Notes: generated by a model from the letters alone, not told the origin. Positions 39,648 through 48,784 are shown, counted from the first letter of the stretch. The stretch: DNA of 64,000 bases from Allobosea lupini (GCF_900109525.1 NZ_FOAN01000006.1:451107-515106); one strand, 5' to 3'. Translations and numbers: made by a program.

Positions 39648-40925
39648 CTATTCGGCCGCGGCAGCGCGGGCGCCGTAGCGCCGCTCGACGTAATCCTCGA
39701 CCATCGCCTTGAAGTCGGCGGCGATCGACGGTCCGCGCAGGGTCGCGACTTTCTTGCCGTCGACGAAGACCGGCGCGGTCGGCGTCTCGCCCGTGCCGGG
39801 CAGCGAGATGCCGATATCGGCGTGCTTGGACTCGCCCGGGCCGTTGACGATGCAGCCCATCACCGCGACGTTGAGCGCCTCGATGCCAGGATAGCGCGTC
39901 TTCCACTCCGGCATGGAGGTGGAGATCCAGCTCTGGATGTCCATCGCCAGCTCCTGGAACACCGTCGAGGTCGTCCGCCCGCAGCCCGGACAGGCCGCGA
40001 CCAGCGGCACGAAGGCCCGAAAGCCCATGGTCTGCAGCAATTCCTGCGAGGCCTTGACCTCCAGCGTGCGATCCCCACCCGGCTCCGGCGTCAGCGAGAA
40101 GCGGATCGTGTCGCCGATCCCGTCCTGCAGCAGCACGCCGAGCGCCGCCGAGGAGGCGACGAGCCCCTTCGAGCCCATCCCGGCCTCTGTCAGGCCGAGA
40201 TGGATGGCGTAGTCGCCGCGCTCCGCCAGCATGCGATAGACCGCGATCAGGTCCTGTACGCCCGAGACCTTGGCCGAGAGGATGATCTTGTCCTTGCCGA
40301 GGCCGATCTCCTCGGCGCGCTCGGCCGAAAGCAGGGCCGACTGCACCATCGCCTCGCGCATCACCGCCCGCGCATCGAACGGCTTCGCTGCGGCGGCGTT
40401 GATGTCCATCAGCGAAGTCAGCAATTCCTGGTCGAGCGAGCCCCAGTTGGCACCGATCCGCACGCTCTTGCCATGCCTGATCGCGAGCTCGACAATCTGG
40501 CCGAACTGTCTGTCCTTCTTGTCCTTGAAGCCGACATTGCCGGGATTGATCCGGTATTTCGCCAGCGCCTGCGCACAGGCCGGATGGTCGCTCAGCAGCT
40601 TGTGGCCGATATAGTGGAAGTCGCCGACCAGCGGCACGTCGATGCCGAGGATGTCGAGCCGCTCGCGGATATGCGGGACGGCCGCCGCCGCCTCGTCGCG
40701 ATCGACCGTGATCCGTACCAGCTCCGAGCCGGCGCGCGCCAATGCCGCGACCTGTCCGACCGTCGCAGGAATGTCGGCCGTATCGGTATTGGTCATCGAC
40801 TGTACGACGATCGGCGCACCGCCGCCGACCTGCACATGGCCGACCATGACCGGGACGGTGCGCTTGCGAGGCGCCGGCGCGGCGTCAGGCCCTTCGGGCA
40901 GGCAGGTCAGCGGCTGATCGCTCAT
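39648..40925 (-). CDS. ispG: 4-hydroxy-3-methylbut-2-enyl diphosphate synthase (flavodoxin)
   Basis: IspG converts MEcPP to HMBPP in the MEP isoprenoid pathway using a [4Fe-4S] cluster. The 425-residue protein has cluster ligands C312 and C315 (ACPGCGRTT), C358 and E365 ([10 protein letters not shown]), and an intact N-terminal TIM barrel beginning [20 protein letters not shown]. The length is typical of the alphaproteobacterial bacterial-type enzyme. It follows the Zur-like gene on the same strand after 67 nt. Confidence 0.96.
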   Translation of the reverse strand: MSDQPLTCLPEGPDAAPAPRKRTVPVMVGHVQVGGGAPIVVQSMTNTDTADIPATVGQVAALARAGSELVRITVDRDEAAAAVPHIRERLDILGIDVPLVGDFHYIGHKLLSDHPACAQALAKYRINPGNVGFKDKKDRQFGQIVELAIRHGKSVRIGANWGSLDQELLTSLMDINAAAAKPFDARAVMREAMVQSALLSAERAEEIGLGKDKIILSAKVSGVQDLIAVYRMLAERGDYAIHLGLTEAGMGSKGLVASSAALGVLLQDGIGDTIRFSLTPEPGGDRTLEVKASQELLQTMGFRAFVPLVAACPGCGRTTSTVFQELAMDIQSWISTSMPEWKTRYPGIEALNVAVMGCIVNGPGESKHADIGISLPGTGETPTAPVFVDGKKVATLRGPSIAADFKAMVEDYVERRYGARAAAAE

Positions 40926-40992
40926 GGAATAGTCCGGATCCTTTGCCGGCAGCGGCTCGTCGCGGCTGCACTGCGCCGTTGCAGGATAATCG

Positions 40993-41526
40993 TCAAGCTG
41001 CGGCAGCGTCGCGACAATGCTCGCAGCGGCCGACGATCTCGACCACCTGATAGGAGGTCTGGAAGTGCCGGCCCTCCGCCATCCCCCGGATCGCCTGGCG
41101 CATCGCCGGCGAGGCGTCCTCGTCGACGCCGCCGCAGATCTCGCAGATCAGGAAGGCGACCGCCTCATCGGCGCCGTGCCCATGCGGGCAGGCGATGAAG
41201 GCGTTGCGCGAACTCAGACGGTGCACGAAACCCTGCTCGACCAGGAAGTCGAGCGCCCGGTAGATCGAGATCGGCGCCAACCGGCGTCCGCCAGGCGGCG
41301 AGATCCGATCCGCCAGATCATAGGCGCCCACCGGCTTGTGGTCGGAATAGAGTGCCTCCAGCGCCTTGCGCCGGATCGGCGTCAGGCGCAGGCCGCGCTC
41401 GCGGCAGACCTTCTCGGCTCGCGCCAGACCGGTGGCGGCATGGGCCGAATGGTCGTGCGCATGCTGGCACAGACCATGCTCGTGATCGTGATGATGAGCG
41501 TCGCTTGCAGGCTGCATTTTCGTCAT
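40993..41526 (-). CDS. Fur-family regulator, probably Zur (zinc uptake regulator)
   Basis: A 177-residue Fur-family repressor. The winged helix covers the [21 protein letters not shown] to [19 protein letters not shown] segment. Structural zinc cysteines are CEIC in the dimer domain and CEHC at the C-terminus. The N-terminus is rich in His ([11 protein letters not shown], then [10 protein letters not shown]), which fits a metal-responsive role. [11 protein letters not shown] resembles Zur more than Fur. Starts at 41553 (GTG), 41526 and 41517 are possible; 41526 is chosen without a strong ribosome site. It precedes ispG by 67 nt. Zinc specificity is inferred. Confidence 0.85.
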   Translation of the reverse strand: MTKMQPASDAHHHDHEHGLCQHAHDHSAHAATGLARAEKVCRERGLRLTPIRRKALEALYSDHKPVGAYDLADRISPPGGRRLAPISIYRALDFLVEQGFVHRLSSRNAFIACPHGHGADEAVAFLICEICGGVDEDASPAMRQAIRGMAEGRHFQTSYQVVEIVGRCEHCRDAAAA

Positions 41527-41643
41527 GTTGCGTTGCAATAGCACATCGGGCACCGTCCTGGTGACCGACGCTCCCTCGCTGGCGCAATGCCAGCCTCCGC
41601 CGGTAAGTTAAGCGTTCTCAGGCCAAATGTCAGGAGCCGCCCC

Positions 41644-42429
41644 ATGTTCCTCAAAGATCGCACCGCCCTCGTCACCGGCTCCACCTCCGGCATCGGCCTC
41701 GCCTACGCCCGCGCGCTCGCTGCCGAAGGCGCCAATGTCGTGATCAACGGCTTCGGCGATGCCGACGCGATCGAGAAGGAACGCAGTGCGATCGAGACCG
41801 ACTACAAGGTCAAGGCGCGCTACTCGGCCGCCAATATGATGAAGCCCGACGAGATCGCCGCCATGGTTGCCGAGGCCGAGACCGAGTTCGGTGCGATCGA
41901 CATCCTCGTCAACAATGCCGGCATCCAGCATGTCGCCCCGGTCGACGAGTTCCCGATCGAGAAATGGGACCAGATCATCGCGATCAACCTGTCTTCAGCC
42001 TTCCACGCCACACGCGCCGCCCTGCCGAAGATGAAGGAAAAGGGCTGGGGCCGGATCATTAACACTGCCAGCGCCCACGCCTTCGTCGCCTCGCCGTTCA
42101 AATCAGCCTATGTCGCCGCGAAGCACGGTATCGCCGGCTTCACCAAGACGGTGGCGCTCGAGGTCGCGACCAAGGGCATCACCGTCAACGCGATCGCGCC
42201 CGGCTATGTCTGGACGCCGCTGGTGGAGAAGCAGATCCCCGACACGATGAAGGCCCGTGGCCTGACCAAGGAGCAGGTCATCAACGACGTGCTGCTGCTG
42301 GCCCAGCCGACCAAGGAATTCGTCACCGTCGAGCAGGTCGCCGCGCTCGCCGTCTTCCTCTGCACCGATTCGGCCAAGTCGATCACCGGCACCACCCTGC
42401 CGATGGATGGCGGCTGGACCGCCGCGTGA
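41644..42429 (+). CDS. bdhA: 3-hydroxybutyrate dehydrogenase
   Basis: BdhA oxidises (R)-3-hydroxybutyrate to acetoacetate with NAD, the key step in using stored PHB. The 261-residue SDR has TGSTSGIG near the N-terminus, NNAGIQH, and the Tyr/Lys pair in FKSAYVAAKHGIAGFTK. The C-terminal GTTLPMDGGWTAA is the family ending. An AGGAG site lies about 8 nt before the ATG at 41644. The patatin-like gene overlaps its stop by 4 nt. Confidence 0.95.
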   Translation: MFLKDRTALVTGSTSGIGLAYARALAAEGANVVINGFGDADAIEKERSAIETDYKVKARYSAANMMKPDEIAAMVAEAETEFGAIDILVNNAGIQHVAPVDEFPIEKWDQIIAINLSSAFHATRAALPKMKEKGWGRIINTASAHAFVASPFKSAYVAAKHGIAGFTKTVALEVATKGITVNAIAPGYVWTPLVEKQIPDTMKARGLTKEQVINDVLLLAQPTKEFVTVEQVAALAVFLCTDSAKSITGTTLPMDGGWTAA

Positions 42430-43493
42430 CCGGCCGCAAGCGCAGCCGCGTCCCGCAGGTCAAGGGCCTGGCGGGCCCGAAGGCCGAGAAGTCGGTCAAC
42501 CTCGCGCTCCAGGGCGGCGGCGCGCACGGCGCCTTCACCTGGGGCGTGCTCGACGAGATCCTCGCCGATGGCCGCATCGCCATCGAGGCGATCACCGGGG
42601 CCAGCGCCGGTGCGATGAACGCGGTGGTGCTGACCGAGGGCTGGCTCGACGGCGGCAGCGACGGCGCCCGCACGGCGCTGGAGAATTTCTGGCGCCGGAT
42701 CAGCGTCGACGGCAAATATGGCGGCTCGGAGCGCTCGCTGCTCGACACCATGCTCGGCGCCTGGACCGACGGGCGCCCGCCGGGGCTGATCTGGTTCGAG
42801 CTCCTGTCGAAGGTCGCCAGCCCCTATGACGTCAACCCGCTCAACATCAATCCGCTGCGCGGGGTGATCGCCGACCTGATCGACTTCAGCAAGGTCAATG
42901 GCTGCGCCGACGTGAATCTCTTCATCTCGGCGACCAATGTCCGCACCGGCAAGATCAAGATTTTCACGCGCGAAGAGCTGACCGCCGACCATCTGATGGC
43001 CTCGGCCTGCCTGCCGATGCTGTTCCAGGCGGTCGAGATATCGGGGGAGGCCTATTGGGACGGCGGCTATATGGGCAATCCGCCGCTCTTCCCGCTGTTC
43101 TACGAGGCGGCCGGCGACGACATACTGCTGGTGCAGATCAACCCGCTCGAGCGCCGCGAACTGCCCACCAACGCACGGGCGATCCAGGACCGGCTCAACG
43201 AGATCACCTTCAACGCCTCGCTCTTACGCGAACTGCGCGCCATCGACTTCGTCAACCGCCTCGTCGACGACGGCAAGCTCTCGACCGGCGACTACAAGCG
43301 CGTGCTGATGCATCGCATCGATGGCGGCCTGCCGCTGGCGCAGCTGACCTCCTCGTCGCGCCTCAATTCGGAATGGAATTTCCTGCTCAGCCTGCGCGAT
43401 CTCGGCCGCACCGCCGCCAAGCGCTGGCTGAAACGCAACTACGCGGCGATCGGAGTGCAGGGAACGCTGGATTTGAAGGAAGCGATTTCGTAA
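42426..43493 (+). CDS. Patatin-like phospholipase/esterase
   Basis: A 355-residue patatin-fold hydrolase with the oxyanion loop LALQGGGAHGAFTWGVL, nucleophile Ser in GASAGAMN and the dyad Asp in YWDGGYMGNPPLFPL. Patatins cleave acyl esters of lipids; some act on PHB. No signal peptide is seen. It begins at a GTG that overlaps the bdhA stop (GTGA), so translation is coupled to bdhA. That linkage makes a role in PHB or 3-hydroxybutyrate ester turnover worth testing, though phospholipase activity is equally possible. Confidence 0.9.
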   Translation: MTGRKRSRVPQVKGLAGPKAEKSVNLALQGGGAHGAFTWGVLDEILADGRIAIEAITGASAGAMNAVVLTEGWLDGGSDGARTALENFWRRISVDGKYGGSERSLLDTMLGAWTDGRPPGLIWFELLSKVASPYDVNPLNINPLRGVIADLIDFSKVNGCADVNLFISATNVRTGKIKIFTREELTADHLMASACLPMLFQAVEISGEAYWDGGYMGNPPLFPLFYEAAGDDILLVQINPLERRELPTNARAIQDRLNEITFNASLLRELRAIDFVNRLVDDGKLSTGDYKRVLMHRIDGGLPLAQLTSSSRLNSEWNFLLSLRDLGRTAAKRWLKRNYAAIGVQGTLDLKEAIS

Positions 43494-43633
43494 GGCGTGA
43501 GGCCGAGAATGCAGCGGAGCCGGAGCTTGCCAGCCATGCCATGTGCCGGCAATCTCCGCCCCGCCAAGAGGTTCAGCAGATGTATGCCGGAGTGATCTCT
43601 CGTCGGGCAGCAGGACATGGGAAGTCCAGGAAC

Positions 43634-44341
43634 ATGATCATCGACGATAGCAGGGCCGATGCCCGCGAGATGCACGAGATCGCCCTGCGCGGGCGCCCGG
43701 CCGGCCTCATCGGCCGCCGCGCTTTTCTGGCCGGCTCGGCCGCCGGTCTCGGCGCGCTCGCGCTCGGCGGCTGCACCACCGACGGCGTGAGCCTCGCCGA
43801 GGCGCAGAAGCTCTACGGGCCGGTGCCCGAGGAGAAGTTCCCGATCCCGGCGATCGACATCAGCCATGTCGATCCGAAATATTTCCGCCGCACGGTGGCC
43901 TATGACACCAAGCACGCCGCCGGCACGATCATCGTCGATCCCGGCAATTACTATGTCTATCGCGTCGAGGGCGATGGGACGGCGACCCGCTATGGCGCCA
44001 ATGTCGGCCGCGACGGCTTCCGCTGGAACGGCGACGCCTATGTCGGGCGCAAGTCCGAATGGGCGACCTGGACGCCGCCCAAGGAGATGATCAAGCGCCA
44101 GCCGGAAGCCGCCAAATACGCCCGCGGCATGCCCGGCGGCCTCGACAACCCGCTCGGCGCGCGCACGCTGCATCTCTACCAGAACGGCGCCTACACGCTC
44201 TATACGATCTATGCGTCCCTCGACGCGGAATCGATCGGCAACGGCATCACCAGCGGCTGCATCGGCCTGCTCACGCAGGACATGATCCACCTCTACAACC
44301 AGACGCCGGTCAAGACGAAGGTGGTCGTGCTCCCGGCTTGA
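43634..44341 (+). CDS. YkuD-domain (L,D-transpeptidase-like) protein with altered motif
   Basis: A 235-residue exported protein with a twin-arginine, lipobox-type signal (GRRAFLAGSAAGLGALALGGC). The YkuD domain fills the rest. The nucleophile C209 is present in ITSGCIGLLTQD, but the usual Arg after GCI is Gly. The upstream catalytic His motif (IHGT in classic enzymes) reads IYAS. It is thus an odd member: it may use other residues, or be inactive. AGGA lies 3 nt before the ATG. A strong terminator follows. The gene is 140 nt behind the patatin gene. Confidence 0.85.
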   Translation: MIIDDSRADAREMHEIALRGRPAGLIGRRAFLAGSAAGLGALALGGCTTDGVSLAEAQKLYGPVPEEKFPIPAIDISHVDPKYFRRTVAYDTKHAAGTIIVDPGNYYVYRVEGDGTATRYGANVGRDGFRWNGDAYVGRKSEWATWTPPKEMIKRQPEAAKYARGMPGGLDNPLGARTLHLYQNGAYTLYTIYASLDAESIGNGITSGCIGLLTQDMIHLYNQTPVKTKVVVLPA

Positions 44342-44364
44342 GACAGCACCATCGCGCTTTCGAT

Positions 44365-44397
44365 AAGGGCGCTGCCGGTGTCGGTGGCGCCCTTTTT
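44365..44397 (+). terminator. Intrinsic terminator of the YkuD-domain gene
   Basis: A stem AAGGGCGC/GCGCCCTT (44365-44372 and 44387-44394) with a 14-nt loop is followed directly by more T, giving five in a row (44393-44397). It begins 24 nt after the stop codon. It is the clearest plus-strand intrinsic terminator in the window. Confidence 0.85.
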
Positions 44398-44476
44398 CGT
44401 GCGGGGAGCCCAATCATCGATGGCGCGGTAGACGAAATAGTCACGCTCCCGGCCATGGCCGGGCCGCATATCGCTT

Positions 44477-44504
44477 TTGCGGCAATCCCGCCTGAGCGTA
44501 TTGT
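44477..44504 (+). promoter_or_regulatory. Candidate promoter of the DUF1059 gene
   Basis: TTGCGG (44477-44482), a 16-nt spacer and TATTGT (44499-44504) lie between the upstream terminator and the DUF1059 start. The matches are moderate; there is no other promoter-like sequence in this gap. Confidence 0.3.
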
Positions 44505-44559
44505 AGACCGCGCAGCCCTTCGACTTGCAGGGCCGGATCTTCCAATCATGGAGGACGCC

Positions 44560-44775
44560 ATGGGACGCAAATTCATCGACTGCCGCGAATTCCCGAGCGA
44601 AATGAACTGCTCGATCGCGATCGGCGCCGACACCGAGGGCGAACTGCTGGAAGCAGCCGTTCAACACGCCGTCAAGGTTCACGGGCATCAGGATACGCCC
44701 GAATTGCGGGACATGCTCAGGAGCGTCATCAAAGACGGCATGCCCCCGGAGAAGGCGCCGAGCCGGGCCGCCTGA
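44560..44775 (+). CDS. DUF1059 small protein
   Basis: A 71-residue protein of the DUF1059 family (MGRKFIDCREFPSEMNC at the start, then ADTEGELLEAAVQHAVKVHG). The two cysteines and the helix-rich second half are family features; no function is established. The ATG at 44560 has a perfect GGAGG 5 nt upstream, which decides it over the ATG at 44548. It is isolated between a terminator and a convergent methyltransferase gene. Confidence 0.88.
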   Translation: MGRKFIDCREFPSEMNCSIAIGADTEGELLEAAVQHAVKVHGHQDTPELRDMLRSVIKDGMPPEKAPSRAA

Positions 44776-44792
44776 GCGGGACCTACCGACCT

Positions 44793-45464
44793 CTATCGCT
44801 TCTCGCCCGCCAGCCGCCAGACCGAGCTCTTCTTGATCTCGGCGTCCTCCAGCGCGCGCGTCACCGGCACCTGATAGGTCGCTACCTCGGCGAGCCTGTC
44901 CCTGGGCAGATAGCTGCGCCCGGGATCGCCGATCAGCACAGTCGCGCCGCGCTGCGAGAGGCCCGAGAGCCAATCGATCACCTGCGCCGCCAATTCGCGC
45001 TCATAGCAGATGTCGCCGGCGAGGATGACGTCCCAGCCCTGGTCGAGGCCGATGAGATCGTCGAGGCGGGCCTCGATCGAGACGCCGTTCGCTTGCGCAT
45101 TAAGCCAGACCGCGGCGGCGGCGAAGGCGTCGATATCGGCAGCGATCACCTGCGTCGCCCCCGCCTTGGCCGCAGCGATGGCGACGAGGCCAGAGCCGCT
45201 GGCGAAATCGAGCACGCGCTTGGTCCGTACGGTCTCGGGATGGTCGAGGATATAGCGCGCCAGCGCCTGCCCGCCGGCCCAGGCAAAGGCCCAGAACGGC
45301 GGCGGCAGGCCGATCGTCGCCAGCTCGTCCTCGGTCTTCTGCCAGAGCTCGGTCGCCTCCTCGGCAACGTGGAGCGAAATCTCCGGCGCATGCGGCACCG
45401 GTAAGAGCCGCGTATGGGCGCGGATGAAAGCGAGCCGGTCGAGCGTGGCGTCGACCGCGCTCAC
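44793..45464 (-). CDS. ETF-beta lysine methyltransferase-like (METTL20 family)
   Basis: A 223-residue class I methyltransferase with PPPFWAFAWAGGQALARY before the SAM loop VLDFASGSGLVAIAA, then AADIDAFAAAAVWLNAQANG and AGDICYERELA. This pattern marks the ETFB-KMT/METTL20 group, which methylates lysines near the recognition loop of electron-transfer flavoprotein beta and is known from Agrobacterium. The stop is followed by no other gene; the start overlaps the glycosyltransferase stop by 4 nt. Substrate is inferred from family. Confidence 0.87.
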   Translation of the reverse strand: MSAVDATLDRLAFIRAHTRLLPVPHAPEISLHVAEEATELWQKTEDELATIGLPPPFWAFAWAGGQALARYILDHPETVRTKRVLDFASGSGLVAIAAAKAGATQVIAADIDAFAAAAVWLNAQANGVSIEARLDDLIGLDQGWDVILAGDICYERELAAQVIDWLSGLSQRGATVLIGDPGRSYLPRDRLAEVATYQVPVTRALEDAEIKKSSVWRLAGEKR

Positions 45465-46624
45465 GCGACGAGGTCCGCCTGCCGCTGACCCAACAGCGAA
45501 CGGTAAAGCGCCTTCACCCCGTCCATCACGTCGCGTTCGGTATAGCCCGCGAGCAGGCGCTCGCGCGCGCTCGCGCCCATGCGCTCGACCTGGGAGGGCG
45601 AGGCGGCGAGCGTCACCAGCGCCTGCGCCAGCGCGGCGATGTCGTTGGCCGGCACGACGAAGCCGTCCTGGCCGGTGCGGACGAAGGAGCGGCAGCCCGG
45701 TACGTCGGTGGTCAGGAGCGCCCGGCCGCAGGCGGCGCCTTCCAGCAAGGTCCGCGGCAGGCCCTCGCCGCCACGCGAGGGCAGGCAGCAGACATGGTGC
45801 CCTCGCCAGACGCCCTCGATGTCGCGCGTCGGCCCGGCCCAGCTAATGCCCGGCCGCGCCGACCATTCGCGCAGGGTCGCCTCCGGAACCGCCTTGGGAT
45901 TGGAGGGGTCGGGTGCGCCGTGAAGCGTCAGCTCGACCCGCGCGCCCTGCTTGCGCGCCAGCGTGACCGCCTCGACCGCAAGGTCGACGCCCTTCGACCA
46001 GAGCATGCGGGCGACCAGCGCGACCCTGAGCGGCGGCTGCGGCGGCATCGGTTCCGGCATCAGGACCAGCGGGTCGACCCCGGCACCACCGACGATCGCG
46101 ACCTTCGCCCCATCGGCGGGATCGAGCCCGAGCGTGACGGGATCGTCCGGGTTCTCGAACAGGAAACGGACCTGCGGCCCGTCGACCGCCTCGCGCAGCC
46201 AGACCTTCGCCGCCAGCCGCGCCGCATCGGCGAGACCGCCTTCGCGCGCCCCGAGGAAGCCGAGGCCGGTCAGGGCGTAGACCCGGCGCTCGACCCCGGC
46301 GAGCTTGCCGGCAAGGCCGGCGAGCGCGATCGGCTTCAGCGCGATGCAATGCAGGATATCGGGCTTCTCGCGCTCGATCAGGCGCTTCAGCGCCATGATC
46401 TGCCTGGCCAGCGCCACCGGTGAGAGCGAGCGCCGCTCGGCCTCCAGCGCGATCAGCCTTGCTCCGGTCGCCTCGATCGCCTTGCGGTGATTGCGCTCCC
46501 GCGCGATCACGGCGACGTCGAGCTCCATCTCCGCCGCAGCGCGAGCCATCGGCAGGAAATGCGAGGCGAAGAACCAGTCCTCGGTAGCGACGAACAACAG
46601 CTTCTGGCGGGCCATGGCGCGCAT
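45461..46624 (-). CDS. GT4-family glycosyltransferase
   Basis: A 387-residue GT-B-fold enzyme. The N-terminal domain begins KLLFVATEDWFFASHFLPMA, and the C-terminal nucleotide-sugar site contains VARMLWSKGVDLAVEA and the E-x7-E motif in GGEGLPRTLLEGAACGRALL. Such enzymes build exopolysaccharide or LPS. Acceptor and sugar are unknown, and no other polysaccharide genes are near. Its stop overlaps the start of the methyltransferase gene (ATGA), an odd functional pairing. The ATG at 46624 is the likely start; a second ATG lies three codons later. Confidence 0.9.
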   Translation of the reverse strand: MRAMARQKLLFVATEDWFFASHFLPMARAAAEMELDVAVIARERNHRKAIEATGARLIALEAERRSLSPVALARQIMALKRLIEREKPDILHCIALKPIALAGLAGKLAGVERRVYALTGLGFLGAREGGLADAARLAAKVWLREAVDGPQVRFLFENPDDPVTLGLDPADGAKVAIVGGAGVDPLVLMPEPMPPQPPLRVALVARMLWSKGVDLAVEAVTLARKQGARVELTLHGAPDPSNPKAVPEATLREWSARPGISWAGPTRDIEGVWRGHHVCCLPSRGGEGLPRTLLEGAACGRALLTTDVPGCRSFVRTGQDGFVVPANDIAALAQALVTLAASPSQVERMGASARERLLAGYTERDVMDGVKALYRSLLGQRQADLVA

Positions 46625-46758
46625 CAGGCCGATGCGGCGCCGAAATGCAAGCGCATAAGCGAGCCGGTAGGCAGCCCCGCCATGCCCTGCGGTTGCTGGA
46701 CGCCTGAACCCCGGCTTGCGACAAGGAGGCGAGGCTTCCCTCTCCAGCGAGACAAGAC

Positions 46759-48183
46759 ATGGACAACCGCAACGACCTCTGGCGTCACGTCGACGCCAGC
46801 AAAGAGCGCTTCATCGAACTCAGCGACCGGGTCTGGGCGATTCCCGAGGTCTGCTACACCGAGAAGCGCTCGGTCGCCGAGCATGTCGCCGAGCTCCGGC
46901 ACCAGGGCTTCAGGATCACGGAGAATGTCGCCGACATCCCGACCGCGGTGATCGGTGAGGCCGGCGAAGGCGGCCCGGTCATCGCCTTCCTCGGCGAATA
47001 TGACGCCCTACCCGGCCTCAGCCAGGAATCCGGCGTCGCCAGGCACAGCGAGATCGAAGCCGGCGGCCACGGCCATGGCTGCGGCCACAACCTGCTCGGC
47101 TCGGCCGCCCTGCTCGCCGCGACCGCGATGAAGAACTGGCTCGCAGAGAACAAGCTGCCCGGCCGCGTCCGCTATTATGGCTGCCCGGCCGAGGAGGGCG
47201 GCGCCGCCAAGGCCTTCATGGTCCGCGCCGGCGCCTTCAAGGATGCCGACATCGCCATTTCCTGGCACCCGAGCAGCTTCTGGGAGGTCACCCCGCCGCT
47301 CTCGCTGGCCAATACCCGCGCCGATTTCATCTTCACCGGCCGCGCCTCGCATGCCGCCGCCTCGCCGGAGCTCGGCCGCAGCGCCCTCGACGCGGTCGAG
47401 TTGATGAGCGTCGGCGTCAACTATATGCGCGAGCACATGCCGAGCGATGCGCGCGTCCATTACGCCCTGCTCGACACCGGCGGCATCGCGCCCAACGTCG
47501 TCCAGGCCCATGCCCGCGTGCGCTATTCGATCCGCGCCCGCGACCTGCCGGGAATGCTGGAGCTGGTCGGCCGGGTCAAGAAGATCGCCGAGGGCGCGGC
47601 GCTGATGACCGAGACGACGATGGAGATGAAGATCGTCTCCGCCGTCTCCAACGTCGTCGGCAACGGCCCGCTGGAGCAGGCGCTGCAGGGCATCATGGAG
47701 GATCTCGGCCCGCCGCATTTCGACGATGCCGACAAGGAGTTCGCCCGCCAGATCCGCGCGACCCTGTCGCAGAAGGACATCGACGCCGTCTGGCGCGCGA
47801 TCGGCGTGCCGAAGACCGAGGCCGAGCTCGCCGACTTCACCGTGCCGCTCGATTCGCCGCGCAACCCGGCGATCGGCTCGACCGATGTCGGCGACGTCAG
47901 CTGGGTCGTCCCGACCGTGCAGGCACATGCGCCGACCGTCGCGATCGGCACGCCCTTCCACACCTGGCAGGTCGTGGCGCAGGGCAAGATGCCGGCAGCG
48001 CACAAGGCGATGGTCCAGGTCGCCAAGGCGATGGCCGCGACCGGCGCCGCCGTGCTGACCGACCCCCAGCTGATGGCGGCCGCCAAGGCCGATTTCCAGA
48101 AGCGGGTCGCGGCCGATGGCGGCTATACCTCGCCGGTCCCCCCCGAGGTGCAGCCGCCGCTGACCATGTCGACCGGCGGCTGA
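46759..48183 (+). CDS. M20-family amidohydrolase (AbgB-like)
   Basis: A 474-residue metallohydrolase of the M20D group, close to AbgB, which cleaves p-aminobenzoyl-glutamate. Metal ligands are visible in GGHGHGCGHNLLG (about 103-114) and the catalytic Glu in GCPAEEGGA (E145-E146). The dimerisation domain begins near TGRASHAAASPELGRSALDA. STDVGDVSWVVPT and the late HTWQVVAQG hold the remaining ligands. No signal peptide is seen. It stands alone, divergent from the glycosyltransferase gene, with a hairpin after the stop. The true amide substrate is not known. Confidence 0.9.
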   Translation: MDNRNDLWRHVDASKERFIELSDRVWAIPEVCYTEKRSVAEHVAELRHQGFRITENVADIPTAVIGEAGEGGPVIAFLGEYDALPGLSQESGVARHSEIEAGGHGHGCGHNLLGSAALLAATAMKNWLAENKLPGRVRYYGCPAEEGGAAKAFMVRAGAFKDADIAISWHPSSFWEVTPPLSLANTRADFIFTGRASHAAASPELGRSALDAVELMSVGVNYMREHMPSDARVHYALLDTGGIAPNVVQAHARVRYSIRARDLPGMLELVGRVKKIAEGAALMTETTMEMKIVSAVSNVVGNGPLEQALQGIMEDLGPPHFDDADKEFARQIRATLSQKDIDAVWRAIGVPKTEAELADFTVPLDSPRNPAIGSTDVGDVSWVVPTVQAHAPTVAIGTPFHTWQVVAQGKMPAAHKAMVQVAKAMAATGAAVLTDPQLMAAAKADFQKRVAADGGYTSPVPPEVQPPLTMSTGG

Positions 48184-48199
48184 AGAGCCTTCGGACATG

Positions 48200-48229
48200 A
48201 AAAAGGCCCGCCGGGCGAACCGGCGGGCC
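48200..48229. terminator. Terminator between the M20 gene and the small secreted-protein gene
   Basis: A perfect 10-bp stem GGCCCGCCGG/CCGGCGGGCC with loop GCGAA (48205-48229). Five A precede it on the plus strand, giving a T-run for minus-strand transcripts. It sits between convergent stops (48183 and 48274) and is best for the minus-strand gene. Confidence 0.7.
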
Positions 48230-48273
48230 AGGATGTCGGGCCGGGGAGGAAGGCCCTGGGAGAAACGCAGTAA

Positions 48274-48585
48274 TCAGTAATAGGTGCGGCAGACGCGGCG
48301 GGTGCCGATGACTTCGCCATAATAGTTGACGCGGTCGACGAGGTGGCAGCGGCGGGCCGGGCCGTAGGCGTAAGCCGGCGCATAGCCATCGTCATAGTAG
48401 CCATAGGCCGGGCCGCTGGCAGCGCCTGCTGCGATGGCGCCGAGAGCGAGCGCACCGACGATGCCGGCGCCGATCGCAGCGCCACGATAGCGCGGGCGCG
48501 CCTCGGCATCAGAGGTGGCGAAAACGGAAGCGCCGATCGCGAGGGCGGCAAGGGCAGCGGCGAAGCTCTTCTTGGTACGGGTCAT
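48274..48585 (-). CDS. Small secreted Tyr-rich protein
   Basis: A 103-residue protein with a Sec signal peptide (SFAAALAALAIGASVFATSDAEA), a glycine/alanine-rich hydrophobic stretch (GAGIVGALALGAIAAGAA), a Tyr-rich linker (YGYYDDGYAPAYAYGP) and a terminal module with two cysteines (CHLVDRVNYYGEVIG ... VCRTYY). Similar small envelope proteins are common in rhizobia and have no known function. The ATG at 48585 has GGAG 7 nt upstream. It is divergent from another secreted-protein gene (199 nt gap). Confidence 0.8.
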   Translation of the reverse strand: MTRTKKSFAAALAALAIGASVFATSDAEARPRYRGAAIGAGIVGALALGAIAAGAASGPAYGYYDDGYAPAYAYGPARRCHLVDRVNYYGEVIGTRRVCRTYY

Positions 48586-48784
48586 GTTCGTTCTCCGATC
48601 TGGTAGCCGGGTGGCGAACTGTTCGCCATGCACGAGACTTGTCGGTCACAGGACCGGAATCGCGCGGGTCGCATAAAAAATTCGTGGAACGCCGTCGGGT
48701 TCCACATTGCGCGTGCGCGGCACGGCTTGCCGGCGGGCGCCGGATATCGTCGGATCGGCCATCGCCGACCGGAGAAAATTCGCC

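Noticed and set aside
41526..41541. Possible Zur box at the start of the Zur-like gene
   Set aside because: The inverted repeat is short and imperfect and may lie inside the coding region.
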